Below are positions 27,905 to 36,399 of a stretch of DNA of 64,000 bases, in pieces. The stretch covers positions 1 to 64,000 of the forward strand of contig JADKIA010000015.1 in assembly GCA_016721465.1 (NCBI GenBank). Reading direction: 5' to 3'. The stretch is from Ideonella sp. GTDB taxonomy: Bacteria; Pseudomonadota; Gammaproteobacteria; Burkholderiales; Burkholderiaceae_C. The notes under the pieces were generated by a model that was not told the DNA's origin, did not search any database, and saw only the letters and a list, made by a program, of their open reading frames with translations. The position numbers and the translations under genes were made by a program. Every line of letters starts with the position of its first letter. The first letter of the stretch is position 1.

Positions 27905-29185
27905 ATGTCAAGCCTGACCGTGACCACCGCAGCGCCGGGTGCCGAGCACGCCATCGACAGCCGTGCCGGCTGGCGCGTGGTGGTCGGTGCCGGGCTGGTG
28001 GTGGCCTGCGGCGTGCCCACGCTGTTCGGCTCCACGATCGGCCTCTTCATGCTGCCGATCCAGCAGGAGACGGGCTGGTCGCGGGCCGAGATCGCATTCG
28101 CCTTCACGCTGATGTCGATCCTGTCGCCCGTCTTCGGGCCCTTCTTCGGCTGGCTGGCCGACCGTGTGCCGCTGCGCGGCTACATGCTGCTGAGCATCGC
28201 GCTGCAGTCGGCCAACATCGCCGCATTCGGGCTGGTCGGCGGCAACGTCTGGACCTACTACGCGCTGGCCATTGCATTGATGTTCACGGCCGGCGGCGCG
28301 TCGGCGATGAACATGAGCAAGCTGGTGCAGAGCTGGTTCGACGCGCAGCTCGGTCGCGCTCTAGGGGTGCTGTTCACCTGCATCGGGCTGGGTGCAGTGG
28401 TCGGCCCGATGCTGGGCCAGTCGCTCATCAGCGGCGTCGGCTGGCGCCAGGCCTACTTTGTGCTCGGCGCACTGGCGCTGCTGGGTGCTGGGCTGGCCGG
28501 CCTGACGCTGGTGCGCGTGCGCCGCGGGCCGCCGGCGCCGCCGACGGTGCAGGTGCAGGATTCCCAGGCCCCGCCGCCGACCTCGTACCGCATGCTGCTG
28601 AAGCACCCGCTGTGGTGGCGGCTGGCGTTGTGGAACGGTTTCTTCGCCTACGGCGTGACGGGACTGAGCTTCCACTTCGCAGCGCTGATGCAGGACCGCG
28701 GCTCGACCCCGGCGCAGAGCGCGATGGCGCTCAGCCTGATGGCGGTGGGCCATATCGGCGGCAACATCGTCGGCGGCTGGCTGCTCGACCGCACCCCAGC
28801 CCGCACGCTGGCCGTGGCGACGATGCTGCTGCCGGTGTTGCCGGTGCTGCTGCTGATCGGCAGCACCGCCACCGGCCTTGCGATGTTCGCCGGCCTGCTG
28901 TTCGGTCTGTGCGGCGGCGCCGACGGCATCCTGGCCCACTACCTGGTGCGGCGCTTCTTCGGCACCGAGATCTACGGCCGCGCGCTGGGCAGCCAGATGA
29001 TCGTCTCGTCGATCGCCGCCGGGCTGGCGCCTTGGCTTGCGGCCCTGGTGCACGGGCGCACCGGCAGCTACACGTGGCCGCTGATGATTGCCGTCGTGGC
29101 CTTCATCTGCGCGGGCGCGTCGGCGCTGCTGTTCCCGCCGATCCGGCCGGCGGCTCGCCCGGCCCCAGCTGCGGCGCTGGCTTGA
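27905..29185 (+). CDS. MFS transporter, paralogue of the 24.2-kb carrier
   Basis: 426 residues from ATG MSSLTVTTAAPG, about 12 helices. The family blocks FGSTIGLFMLPIQQETGWSR, GWLADRVPLRGYMLLSI, MSKLVQSWFDAQLGRALGVL and LLKHPLWWRLALWNGFFAYG match the MFS gene at 24234. The gene is in frame with the TonB receptor upstream because that gene's stop is missing. A single polypeptide spanning an outer-membrane barrel and an inner-membrane carrier is not credible, so separate translation from 27905 is assumed. It ends 16 bases before the next hydrolase gene, within one operon. Confidence 0.85.
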   Translation: MSSLTVTTAAPGAEHAIDSRAGWRVVVGAGLVVACGVPTLFGSTIGLFMLPIQQETGWSRAEIAFAFTLMSILSPVFGPFFGWLADRVPLRGYMLLSIALQSANIAAFGLVGGNVWTYYALAIALMFTAGGASAMNMSKLVQSWFDAQLGRALGVLFTCIGLGAVVGPMLGQSLISGVGWRQAYFVLGALALLGAGLAGLTLVRVRRGPPAPPTVQVQDSQAPPPTSYRMLLKHPLWWRLALWNGFFAYGVTGLSFHFAALMQDRGSTPAQSAMALSLMAVGHIGGNIVGGWLLDRTPARTLAVATMLLPVLPVLLLIGSTATGLAMFAGLLFGLCGGADGILAHYLVRRFFGTEIYGRALGSQMIVSSIAAGLAPWLAALVHGRTGSYTWPLMIAVVAFICAGASALLFPPIRPAARPAPAAALA

Positions 29186-29201
29186 ACCGGTGGCCCCTGC
29201 G

Positions 29202-30389
29202 ATGGCTGTGCACATGACCTGGCGCGACCGCGGCCATACCTTGCTGGCGAGGCCCGGCGCCGGCGTCGGGCTGGCACTGCTCGCGGGCTTGTTGGGTGCC
29301 GGTGCTGCTGCCGCGGTGCCAGCCGGCCTACTGCGCCAGGTGGCCTGGGTGGTGGTGGCGGCGTTCACCCTGCTGGCTTTTGGCGCGGCGCTGCGCCAAC
29401 GGCTGCATGAACTGTGGCTGAAGCGCCTGCACCCCGCCCCCGGGGTCAGGGTGGCGGTGCCGGGTGGGCGGATGCACGTGCTGGCCGAAGGCCCGGTTGG
29501 CGGGCCGGCCGTCGTCTGGCTGCCGGGCGGCCACACCGGCGGCTTCGCGATGCACCACCTGCACCGCGCGCTGCGAGCCGAAGCGCGATCGGTGCTGCCC
29601 GACCGCTTCGGCACCGGCTGGAGCGACACCGGCCCGTTCCCGCGCAGCACCGCGCGCGAGGCCGACGAATTGGTGGCCGCACTCGACGCCGCGGGCGAGG
29701 CGGGTCCTTGGGTGCTGGTCGGTCATTCCTTCGGCGGGCTGCTGGCGGCCAACGTCGCACGCCGCTACCCGGGCCGCGTGCATGTGCTGGTGCTGCTGGA
29801 CGCGACGCCGCTGGACACGCTGTTCTACGGCCCGCCGCTGGCAGCTCTGCTGACGATGCACCGCCAGGCCTTCTGGGGCGGCATCGCGCGTCACTTCGGC
29901 ATCGACATTCAGGCGCGCAGACAGGCGCAGTCCCGCGCCGACCCGGCGCACGCGAAGGTGCTCGACCACGTCGAAGCGGTGCTCGGCCCGGAGGTGCTCG
30001 CCGCGCAGTCGGTGGAGGCCCAGGCCGCAGCGCCGCTCTTTGCCACTGCCAGCATCTACCGCGAGCTGAACCGCTACACCGCTGTCGAGCGGCTGTGGCA
30101 GACGGTGGTCTACGACCGCGAACTCGACGCGCTGCGCGTGTGGGTGGTGGCTCCAGGTGATGGCGAGGCCGAACTCAGCGCCTTGCCCGAAGCCGCCGGT
30201 TCGGCAGCCGCCGAGCAGCAGCGCGTGGTGCGCGTGATCACGCAAACGCGCGAGAGCTGGATGGGCGTGTCGCGCCAGGCGCGGCGCATCTTCGCGCCGG
30301 CCGGTACCGGCCATAACTTTCCGGTCGAGACGCCCGCCTTCGTGGTGGACGTGGTGCGCGAGGCGCTGCGCGCGCCTCGCGGGGAGTGA
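29202..30389 (+). CDS. Membrane-anchored alpha/beta hydrolase
   Basis: 395 residues. Two N-terminal hydrophobic helices (VGLALLAGLLGAGAAAAVPA and VAWVVVAAFTLLAFGAAL, residues ~17-60) precede a hydrolase domain: VVWLPGGHTGGFAMHHLHR, LPDRFGTGWSDTGPFPR, the nucleophile elbow VLVGHSFGGLLAAN and the C-terminal His in FAPAGTGHNFPVETP. The start at 29202 is the first ATG after the MFS stop; 29214 is possible. It is followed without a gap by a second hydrolase. Substrate class (ester or peptide) cannot be told apart by sequence; the S33-like elbow and the neighbours favour a peptidase or amidase role. Confidence 0.82.
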   Translation: MAVHMTWRDRGHTLLARPGAGVGLALLAGLLGAGAAAAVPAGLLRQVAWVVVAAFTLLAFGAALRQRLHELWLKRLHPAPGVRVAVPGGRMHVLAEGPVGGPAVVWLPGGHTGGFAMHHLHRALRAEARSVLPDRFGTGWSDTGPFPRSTAREADELVAALDAAGEAGPWVLVGHSFGGLLAANVARRYPGRVHVLVLLDATPLDTLFYGPPLAALLTMHRQAFWGGIARHFGIDIQARRQAQSRADPAHAKVLDHVEAVLGPEVLAAQSVEAQAAAPLFATASIYRELNRYTAVERLWQTVVYDRELDALRVWVVAPGDGEAELSALPEAAGSAAAEQQRVVRVITQTRESWMGVSRQARRIFAPAGTGHNFPVETPAFVVDVVREALRAPRGE

Positions 30390-31157
30390 ATGACAATGCC
30401 GATGGACCCGAGCAGCGGCGTGCATTACGTGGTGCAAGGTCAGGGCCAGCCTCTGCTCATCGGCTTGCCGCTGATGGCCTCGTTCACCGAACTGTTCGGC
30501 AGCGAGATGCAGCCGGTGCTCGACGGTTATGTGAACCGGCTGACCGACCGCTACCGTGTGCTGCGCGTGGATTACCCCAGCATCGGTGGCAGTCGCGACA
30601 TCGCGCCGGAATCGCTCACGGCCGATCGTGTGTGCGCCGATCTGCTGGCGGTGGCCAGCGCGGCCGGCTTCGACCGCTTTGCCTACTGGGGCTATTCCTG
30701 GGGCGCCGCCGTCGGGCTGCAACTGGCCGCGCGCACCGACCGACTCACGGCCCTGGTGATGGGCGGCTGGCCGCCACTGGGTGCGCCGTATGAGGGCATC
30801 CTGCAGGCCACGCGGTTGAAGCAAGCCAACCCCGAGCCGTCGTCGTTGAAAGTGCTGCGCTCGAAAGACCAGTACCGCCAGTGGGAGGCCTACTACCGCA
30901 GCATGCTGGATTGGCCCGAAGCCGAGTCGGTGGCGCGCATCGCTTGCCCGAAGATGGTCTGCTTTGGCGGCGAAGGTGACCTCGCCGAGGCCGGCATTCC
31001 GATCCGCATCGCGTCCCTCATCCGCGAACACCGCACGGCACTGGAGCAGCTTGGCTGGGTGGTGCACGAGTTTCCCGGCCAGGGACACGGCGTGTGCATG
31101 GCGCCGGAGCTGGTGGTGCCCCCGGTTCGGTCGTTTCTGGACAGGGTGCTGCCTTGA
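30390..31157 (+). CDS. Alpha/beta hydrolase
   Basis: 255 residues, cytoplasmic. The ATG directly follows the stop of the previous gene. The nucleophile elbow is YWGYSWGAAVGLQL, with LRVDYPSIGGSRDI before it, MVCFGGEGDLAEAGIPIRIA as the Asp strand and FPGQGHGVCMAPELV as the His region. It is the second of three hydrolases in a row that differ in sequence, so they are not recent duplicates. Its stop overlaps the third gene's TTG start by four bases. Confidence 0.8.
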   Translation: MTMPMDPSSGVHYVVQGQGQPLLIGLPLMASFTELFGSEMQPVLDGYVNRLTDRYRVLRVDYPSIGGSRDIAPESLTADRVCADLLAVASAAGFDRFAYWGYSWGAAVGLQLAARTDRLTALVMGGWPPLGAPYEGILQATRLKQANPEPSSLKVLRSKDQYRQWEAYYRSMLDWPEAESVARIACPKMVCFGGEGDLAEAGIPIRIASLIREHRTALEQLGWVVHEFPGQGHGVCMAPELVVPPVRSFLDRVLP

Positions 31158-32008
31158 AGATCGAAATCGAGCCCGGTGTGCGTCTGTATGTCGATGTGGA
31201 AGGCATGGGCTTGGTGCCCGATGGCGCGGCGATGCGCGAAAAGCCGACCTTGGTGCTGCTGCATGGCGGCCCCGGCGCCGACCACACCGGCTGGAAGCCG
31301 CGTGTCTCCGCGCTGGCCGACCTGGTGCAGATCATCTACTTCGACCACCGCGGCCACGGTCGCAGCGACCGACGGCCCGCCCATGAGTGGACGCTGGACT
31401 GCTGGGCCGACGACGTGGTGCGCTTGTGCACGGCGCTCGGCATAGAGCACCCCATCGTCTGGGGCCAGAGCTTTGGTGGCATGGTGGCGCAGCGCTACCT
31501 GGCCCGACACCCTGCGCATCCGTCCAAGGTCATCCTGTCCAGTTGCTCGCCTCATCTGGGGCTGGTGCGCAAGCTGGCGGCCTTCGAACGCCTGGGCGGC
31601 GAGCGTGCGCGCAAAGTCGCCGAGGCCTACTGGTCGAATCCGGGCCCCGAACGTCTGCGTGAATATCTGGAGGTGTGCTTGCCGCTGTACAACCCGACGC
31701 CGCAACCCGACACCGCAGGTGCCAGAGCACAGTTCGACGCCGTCTTGCTCGATGCCTGGAACCGCGTCGAACTGCCTGGCCTGAACTTGCTGCCAGGGCT
31801 GGCGCGGGCGATCTGTCCGGTGCTGGTGTTGGGTGGCGAAGAGGACCCGGTGACGCCGATCTCAGACCAGCGCGATATTGCGGCTGCACTGCCGGCCGAT
31901 TGCGTCGAATTCCACGCGGTTGCCGGTGCCGGCCACGGCATCTGGCGCGACAAACCCGAAGAGGCTCTGGCGCTGGTGCGCCACTTCATTGCCGTGCCCC
32001 AGCAGTGA
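31154..32008 (+). CDS. Alpha/beta hydrolase, proline-iminopeptidase-like (S33)
   Basis: 284 residues from TTG at 31154 (TTGA overlaps the previous stop). No ATG lies in a suitable place: the next in-frame ATG cuts off the first strand KIEIEPGVRLYVDVEG. Features are LVLLHGGPGADHTGWKPRV (oxyanion HGGPG, typical of S33 peptidases), YFDHRGHGRSDRRPAH, the elbow VWGQSFGGMVAQRY, VLVLGGEEDPVTP and VAGAGHGIWRDKPEEA. HGGPG together with GQSFGG supports an iminopeptidase releasing N-terminal residues. It is 10 bases ahead of the M3 peptidase in the same operon. Confidence 0.82.
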   Translation: MKIEIEPGVRLYVDVEGMGLVPDGAAMREKPTLVLLHGGPGADHTGWKPRVSALADLVQIIYFDHRGHGRSDRRPAHEWTLDCWADDVVRLCTALGIEHPIVWGQSFGGMVAQRYLARHPAHPSKVILSSCSPHLGLVRKLAAFERLGGERARKVAEAYWSNPGPERLREYLEVCLPLYNPTPQPDTAGARAQFDAVLLDAWNRVELPGLNLLPGLARAICPVLVLGGEEDPVTPISDQRDIAAALPADCVEFHAVAGAGHGIWRDKPEEALALVRHFIAVPQQ

Positions 32009-32018
32009 AGGCCAAACG

Positions 32019-34100
32019 ATGAAATCGCCCATCACCTTGTCTTCTGAAGCGCAAGCCCTGTTGGCACCTTGGGCAGGGCCTTACGGTGGCCTGCCGCCGC
32101 TGGCCGGTGTGAACCCTGCGGCGCTGGAAGAAGCCCTGCGCGCCGCCATCGAAGCCAAGCGTGCCGAATTGCAGGCCATCGCGTCGAACCCCTCGTCACC
32201 CAGCTTTGAGAACACCGCCGAAGCACTGGAAGATTGCGGCCGTGCGCTGGATCGCCTCTTGTGCGTGCTCAGGGTGCATGCCAACAGCCTGAGCCTGGGC
32301 GACATGCCTGCCGTCGCACAGCGCATGGCCCCCTTGCTGGCAGCGCTGGACGACGAGATCGCGCACGACGAACGGCTGTTCGCCCGCTTGAACGAAGTCT
32401 GGAACCAGCGCGGCCAGGCCGGGCTTTCTTCCGAGCAGCACAGACTCCTGGACGTGCTGCGCACGCGCATGCAGCGGCGTGGTGCCGGTCTGCCGCTGGA
32501 CGCCAAGCGGCGGCTGGCCGAGATCAACGCGAGCCTGGCGGCGCTGTCGTCTCAGTACAACCAGAACCTGATCCACGAGGCCGGGCGCCAAGCGGTCTTC
32601 ATCGAGGACGAATCTGGCTTGGACGGCCTGCCCGACGCCTTGCGGCAGGCCGCAGCTGCGGCGGCAACTGAGAAGGGCCGGCCGGGCATCTGGGCCATTC
32701 CCAACGCACGCGGCTTGGTCTGGCCCTTCCTGACGCTGGCCACGCGGCGTGATCTGCGCGAGCAGGTATGGCGGATGTGGACCCAACGCGGCGACAACCA
32801 AGGGGCGAACGACAACAAGCCCATCGCCGCCGAGATGCTTCAACTGCGCGGCGAACTGGCGCGGCTGATGGGCTGCCCCAGCTACGCGCACTTTGCCCTG
32901 GCTGACCGCATGGCTCGCACGCCCGAGACGGCCTTGGCCCTGCTGGAGCGCACCTGGCGCAGCGTCAAGCCCGCTGCGCAGGCCCAGATTGCCGACTACC
33001 AGGCCATCGCCAACCGCGAAGGCGCGGGCATCCGCCTGGCCCCGTGGGACCGCCAGTTCTATGCGGAGAAGCTGCGGCGCCAGCGCTTCGGACTGGACGG
33101 CGATGCGGTGAAGGCGCACCTGCCGCTGGAAGCGGTGCTGCAAGCCATGTTCTGGGCCGCCGGCCGCGTGCACGGTCTGACCTTCAAGCCGCTGGCCGAC
33201 GCTCCCCTGATCCACCCCAGCGTCCGGGTCTACGAGGTCAGCCGCGGCGAAGAGCCGGTGGGCGTCCTGTACTTCGACCTCTTCAACCGCCCGGGCAAGG
33301 CGCACGGCTCGTACCAGATGCAGTATCGCGAGGCCGAGAACTTCCGCGGCCGGGTGTTGCCGATCGCCGCCGTCTACTCCACCTTCCCGCCCCCACCGGA
33401 GGGCCAGCCCGCGCTGCTGCCCTGGGAGTACGCCAACGTCTTCTTCCACGAGTTCGGCCATGCGCTGCACATGCTGCATTGCACGTCCGCCTACGCCTCG
33501 CTTGGCAGCCAGCATGTGGCCTGGGACTTCGTCGAACTGCCGGCGCTCATCAATGAACGCTGGCTGCGCGACCCGGAGCTTCTGGCGCGCTTTGCACGGC
33601 ACCACGTCACCGGCGAGCCCATGCCCGCCGACCTGATCGACCGCATTCAGCAGGGCCTGAAGTACGACCGCATCTTCAGCCTCAACCCCGACTTCCTGCT
33701 GCCAGCCATCGTCGACATGCGGCTGCATCTGCTGGCCGACGGCAGCGGTGCGCGGATCGACCCGGTGCAGGTGGAGAACGACACGCTGGCCGAGTTGGGC
33801 ATGCCAGAAGCGTGGGACCTCATCATGCGGGTCACGCACAACTTCCACCTCTTCATCGGCGCCTACGCGGCGGGGCTGTACTCGTACTTGTGGGCCGACG
33901 TGATGGCAGCTGATGCGGTAGAGACCTTCGAACGTGCGGCCGGCGGCATCTACGACGCCGCAACGTCCAGGGTCTGGATCGACAAGGTCCTGAGCGTCGG
34001 CCACCGCGTGCCTGCCGACGAGGCCTTCCGGCAGTTCGCGGGCCACGACCCCGACCCGACGCCCCTGCAACGGCGCTTCGGCCTGGCCCCAGCCACCTGA
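32019..34100 (+). CDS. M3-family metallopeptidase (oligopeptidase A/thimet type)
   Basis: 693 residues, full length, no signal peptide. The zinc site FFHEFGHALHMLHC lies at about residue 477 (HExxH), with the third-ligand region WDFVELPALINERWL just downstream. SLNPDFLLPAIVDMRLHLLA and SYLWADVMAADAVETFERAA are typical M3 C-terminal blocks. M3 enzymes cut oligopeptides of roughly 5-20 residues in the cytoplasm. It fits between uptake and the exopeptidases of the neighbourhood. It is 12 bases upstream of the deiodinase-like gene, so the two are probably co-transcribed. Confidence 0.9.
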   Translation: MKSPITLSSEAQALLAPWAGPYGGLPPLAGVNPAALEEALRAAIEAKRAELQAIASNPSSPSFENTAEALEDCGRALDRLLCVLRVHANSLSLGDMPAVAQRMAPLLAALDDEIAHDERLFARLNEVWNQRGQAGLSSEQHRLLDVLRTRMQRRGAGLPLDAKRRLAEINASLAALSSQYNQNLIHEAGRQAVFIEDESGLDGLPDALRQAAAAAATEKGRPGIWAIPNARGLVWPFLTLATRRDLREQVWRMWTQRGDNQGANDNKPIAAEMLQLRGELARLMGCPSYAHFALADRMARTPETALALLERTWRSVKPAAQAQIADYQAIANREGAGIRLAPWDRQFYAEKLRRQRFGLDGDAVKAHLPLEAVLQAMFWAAGRVHGLTFKPLADAPLIHPSVRVYEVSRGEEPVGVLYFDLFNRPGKAHGSYQMQYREAENFRGRVLPIAAVYSTFPPPPEGQPALLPWEYANVFFHEFGHALHMLHCTSAYASLGSQHVAWDFVELPALINERWLRDPELLARFARHHVTGEPMPADLIDRIQQGLKYDRIFSLNPDFLLPAIVDMRLHLLADGSGARIDPVQVENDTLAELGMPEAWDLIMRVTHNFHLFIGAYAAGLYSYLWADVMAADAVETFERAAGGIYDAATSRVWIDKVLSVGHRVPADEAFRQFAGHDPDPTPLQRRFGLAPAT

Positions 34101-34112
34101 GTATTCGACGAC

Positions 34113-34826
34113 ATGAGCCCGACCCCCCAGCCCTATGTCCTGGAGCCGCTGCCCGCCTACCGCGAATACCCGCAGCCCGAGATGATCGAGCGCGCACGCG
34201 CCTTCCATGCCGACCTGCAGCGCCGCCGCACGGTGCGCGACTTCGACAGCCGGCCCGTGCCGCGCGAGGTCATTGAACACTGCCTGCTGGCCGCCGGCAC
34301 GGCACCATCGGGCGCCAATCAGCAGCCCTGGTTCTTCAGCGTCATCACCGACCCCGCGCACAAGCAGCGCGTGCGCGAAGCCGCCGAGGTGGAAGAGCGC
34401 AGCTTCTACAACGAACGCGCGCCGCAGGAGTGGCTGGACGCCCTGGCCCCGCTGGGCACCGACTGGCACAAGCCCTTCCTGGAAGAGGCGCCGGTGCTGA
34501 TTGCCATCTTTGCGCAGAAGTACGGCGTGCACCAGGACGGCCCGCAGAAGGGCGAGAAGTTCAGCCACTACTACGTGCCCGAGTCGGTGGGCATCGCCTC
34601 GGGCTTCCTCATCGCCGCGCTGCACCACGCGGGGTTGGCGACGCTGACGCACACGCCCAACCCGATGAGCTTTCTCAACAAGCTGTGTGGCCGGCCGAGT
34701 TCGGAGAAGCCGGTCATCCTGCTCGTCGTGGGCTACCCCAATGCGGGCTGCCAGGTGCCGATGCACGGCGGCATCAAGAAGCCCCTGAGCGCCATTGCGC
34801 AATGGATTGAAGCCGACCCTGCCTGA
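34113..34826 (+). CDS. Nitroreductase-fold flavoprotein of the iodotyrosine deiodinase (IYD) type
   Basis: 237 residues. The FMN-binding opening RRRTVRDFDSRPVP is followed by AAGTAPSGANQQPWFFSVI, then LHHAGLATLTHTPNPMSFL and KPVILLVVGYPNAGCQVP. This is the layout of iodotyrosine deiodinase rather than of ordinary nitroreductases. The three residues that clamp the amino-acid zwitterion in human IYD (Glu and Tyr four apart, then Lys) align with Glu95, Tyr99 and Lys120. IYD reductively removes iodide or other halide from halotyrosines. It is the last gene of the TonB-MFS-hydrolase-M3 operon, so a role on a modified Tyr residue from the peptide substrate is possible; that is inference. Confidence 0.8.
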   Translation: MSPTPQPYVLEPLPAYREYPQPEMIERARAFHADLQRRRTVRDFDSRPVPREVIEHCLLAAGTAPSGANQQPWFFSVITDPAHKQRVREAAEVEERSFYNERAPQEWLDALAPLGTDWHKPFLEEAPVLIAIFAQKYGVHQDGPQKGEKFSHYYVPESVGIASGFLIAALHHAGLATLTHTPNPMSFLNKLCGRPSSEKPVILLVVGYPNAGCQVPMHGGIKKPLSAIAQWIEADPA

Positions 34827-35028
34827 ACGAGCAGTACCAGGGCTGTCTGCCCACGCCGCGTGAGCGCTTGTTGCCGCTGGTCCTCGAGGAGCACAAGCGA
34901 CCGGGCTGACCGCGCAACGCTTTGCCCTTGCAGAACGCGGCATGGCTGCGTCGGGCATGGTGGCCGAACTGTGCGCCTTCGGCGCCGGCGCCGTGATCGA
35001 CAGAGCTGCCGCCGACCAGCCCGAACAC

Positions 35029-36399
35029 TCAGCCCGCCTCCACGGCGCGCGCGGCGCGTGTGGTCTGCACATAGCCACGGCTGCAGAGCAACATCAATCC
35101 AGCGGCCAACAACAGGGCGGTGGTGGATGTGGCGGTCATCGCCAGCATCAGGCCATCGGGACGCGGTTTCAGGGCGTCGGAGAGGGCGCCCACGATGGCC
35201 GGGCTGAGCGACCCGAGGACCATGTTGAACATGATGATCAGCGAGATCAAGCGCGCGCGCAGCGGCGCCGGGGTCATCTCCTGCAGCGCGGTCGGGAACA
35301 CCATCGTGCCGGCCATCAGGAAGGTGTGATGCAGGGCCATCAGCGTGAACAGCTGCAGGGGCGTGCGGGCCAGAAAGAGTGCGGCCGCAAACACGCCGCT
35401 GGCGAAGGCGGCGATGCTCAGCACGCGCATGGGCAGCATCGGTCCCAGCCGCGGTGCCAGCCACTTCATGCCCACGTTGGCGATCAACAGACCCACCCCT
35501 GCCGAGACAAACGTGGCGATGCCCATGGCATTGCCCAGGTCCAGTGCCGACACGCCCATCTGGCGCATGGCCACCACCGGGATGAAGGCGCCGGTGGCAC
35601 CGAAGCCGAACACCAGCAGGCCCACCGACAGCATGAAGGTGGCGAACGTGTAGCGCTGGCTGCGCAGGAACGGCCAGACGGCCCCGTGGCCTGCAGGCCC
35701 CGCAGGTGCTGTGCCGGCAGCTGGCACAGCAGGCGCTCGCCGGCCGATCGGCAGCAGCAGGATCAGGGGCACGAACAGCACCGTGGGCAATGCGGTCGCC
35801 AGGAAGGCCAGGCGCCAGGTCGGCAGGGCCTGCAGCGCGGCCGGCAGCAGCCCGCGCCACAGGTCGATGGCATGGATCATCCAGCCGCACAGGGCGATGA
35901 CCAGCCCGACGACCAGCCGGCCCGTGACGATGAACAACGAATTCGCCAACTGGCGCTGGCTGCCGCGAAACAGCTCCGGGATCAGCGCATACGCGATGGG
36001 CAACAGGCCGGCCTCGGCCGCGCCAACCAAGGAGTTGGCGATGAAGAGTTCGTTGAAGTCGCGGGCCAGCCCCGACGCCACCACCGCAATGCCCCACGTG
36101 GCGATGCAGCCGGCCAGGACGGTGCGGCGGTCGAAGCGGTCCGACAGCCAGGCGATCGGATAACCGACCACCACCACGAACAGGGCATGGCTCACGCCCT
36201 GCAGCAGTCCGAATTGCAGGTCCGACAGCCCGAGCGACTTGCGCAGCGGCTCGGCCTGCAGGCCGAAGATCTGCCGGTCCATGTAGGTGTACAGGCCCAG
36301 CGCGATCAGCACCGTCAGGCTGACCCACGCGGCCACGGGTGCCCGCTCGGTTGCCTGGCCGGCGGGCAGTGGCACGGCGGCCTCAGTTTGAACAGCCAT
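35029..36399 (-). CDS. MFS transporter (third in the region)
   Basis: 456 residues, 12 helices. It has an N-terminal YTYMDRQIFGLQAEPLRKSL (the D-R pair typical of spinster-like and hexuronate/organic-anion MFS carriers), the loop motif GYPIAWLSDRFDRRTVLAG, and a Pro/Ala-rich central loop at ~225-240. It is not a close relative of the two carriers at 24-29 kb. It overlaps the end of the upstream M32 carboxypeptidase by 17 bases, so the two are one transcription unit. It is convergent to the deiodinase-like gene; the 202 bases between show no gene or clear hairpin. Cargo is unknown. Confidence 0.87.
   Translation of the reverse strand: MAVQTEAAVPLPAGQATERAPVAAWVSLTVLIALGLYTYMDRQIFGLQAEPLRKSLGLSDLQFGLLQGVSHALFVVVVGYPIAWLSDRFDRRTVLAGCIATWGIAVVASGLARDFNELFIANSLVGAAEAGLLPIAYALIPELFRGSQRQLANSLFIVTGRLVVGLVIALCGWMIHAIDLWRGLLPAALQALPTWRLAFLATALPTVLFVPLILLLPIGRRAPAVPAAGTAPAGPAGHGAVWPFLRSQRYTFATFMLSVGLLVFGFGATGAFIPVVAMRQMGVSALDLGNAMGIATFVSAGVGLLIANVGMKWLAPRLGPMLPMRVLSIAAFASGVFAAALFLARTPLQLFTLMALHHTFLMAGTMVFPTALQEMTPAPLRARLISLIIMFNMVLGSLSPAIVGALSDALKPRPDGLMLAMTATSTTALLLAAGLMLLCSRGYVQTTRAARAVEAG

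Noticed and set aside
25646..29185. A genuine TonB receptor-MFS fusion protein
   Set aside because: The two parts belong in different membranes, the barrel has a normal end, and the only link is a TTA codon one base away from a stop; treated as two genes.
34827..35028. A small gene in the gap between the deiodinase-like and MFS genes
   Set aside because: Frames here are short, lack a ribosome site and have shadow-type composition; convergent flanking genes explain the gap.
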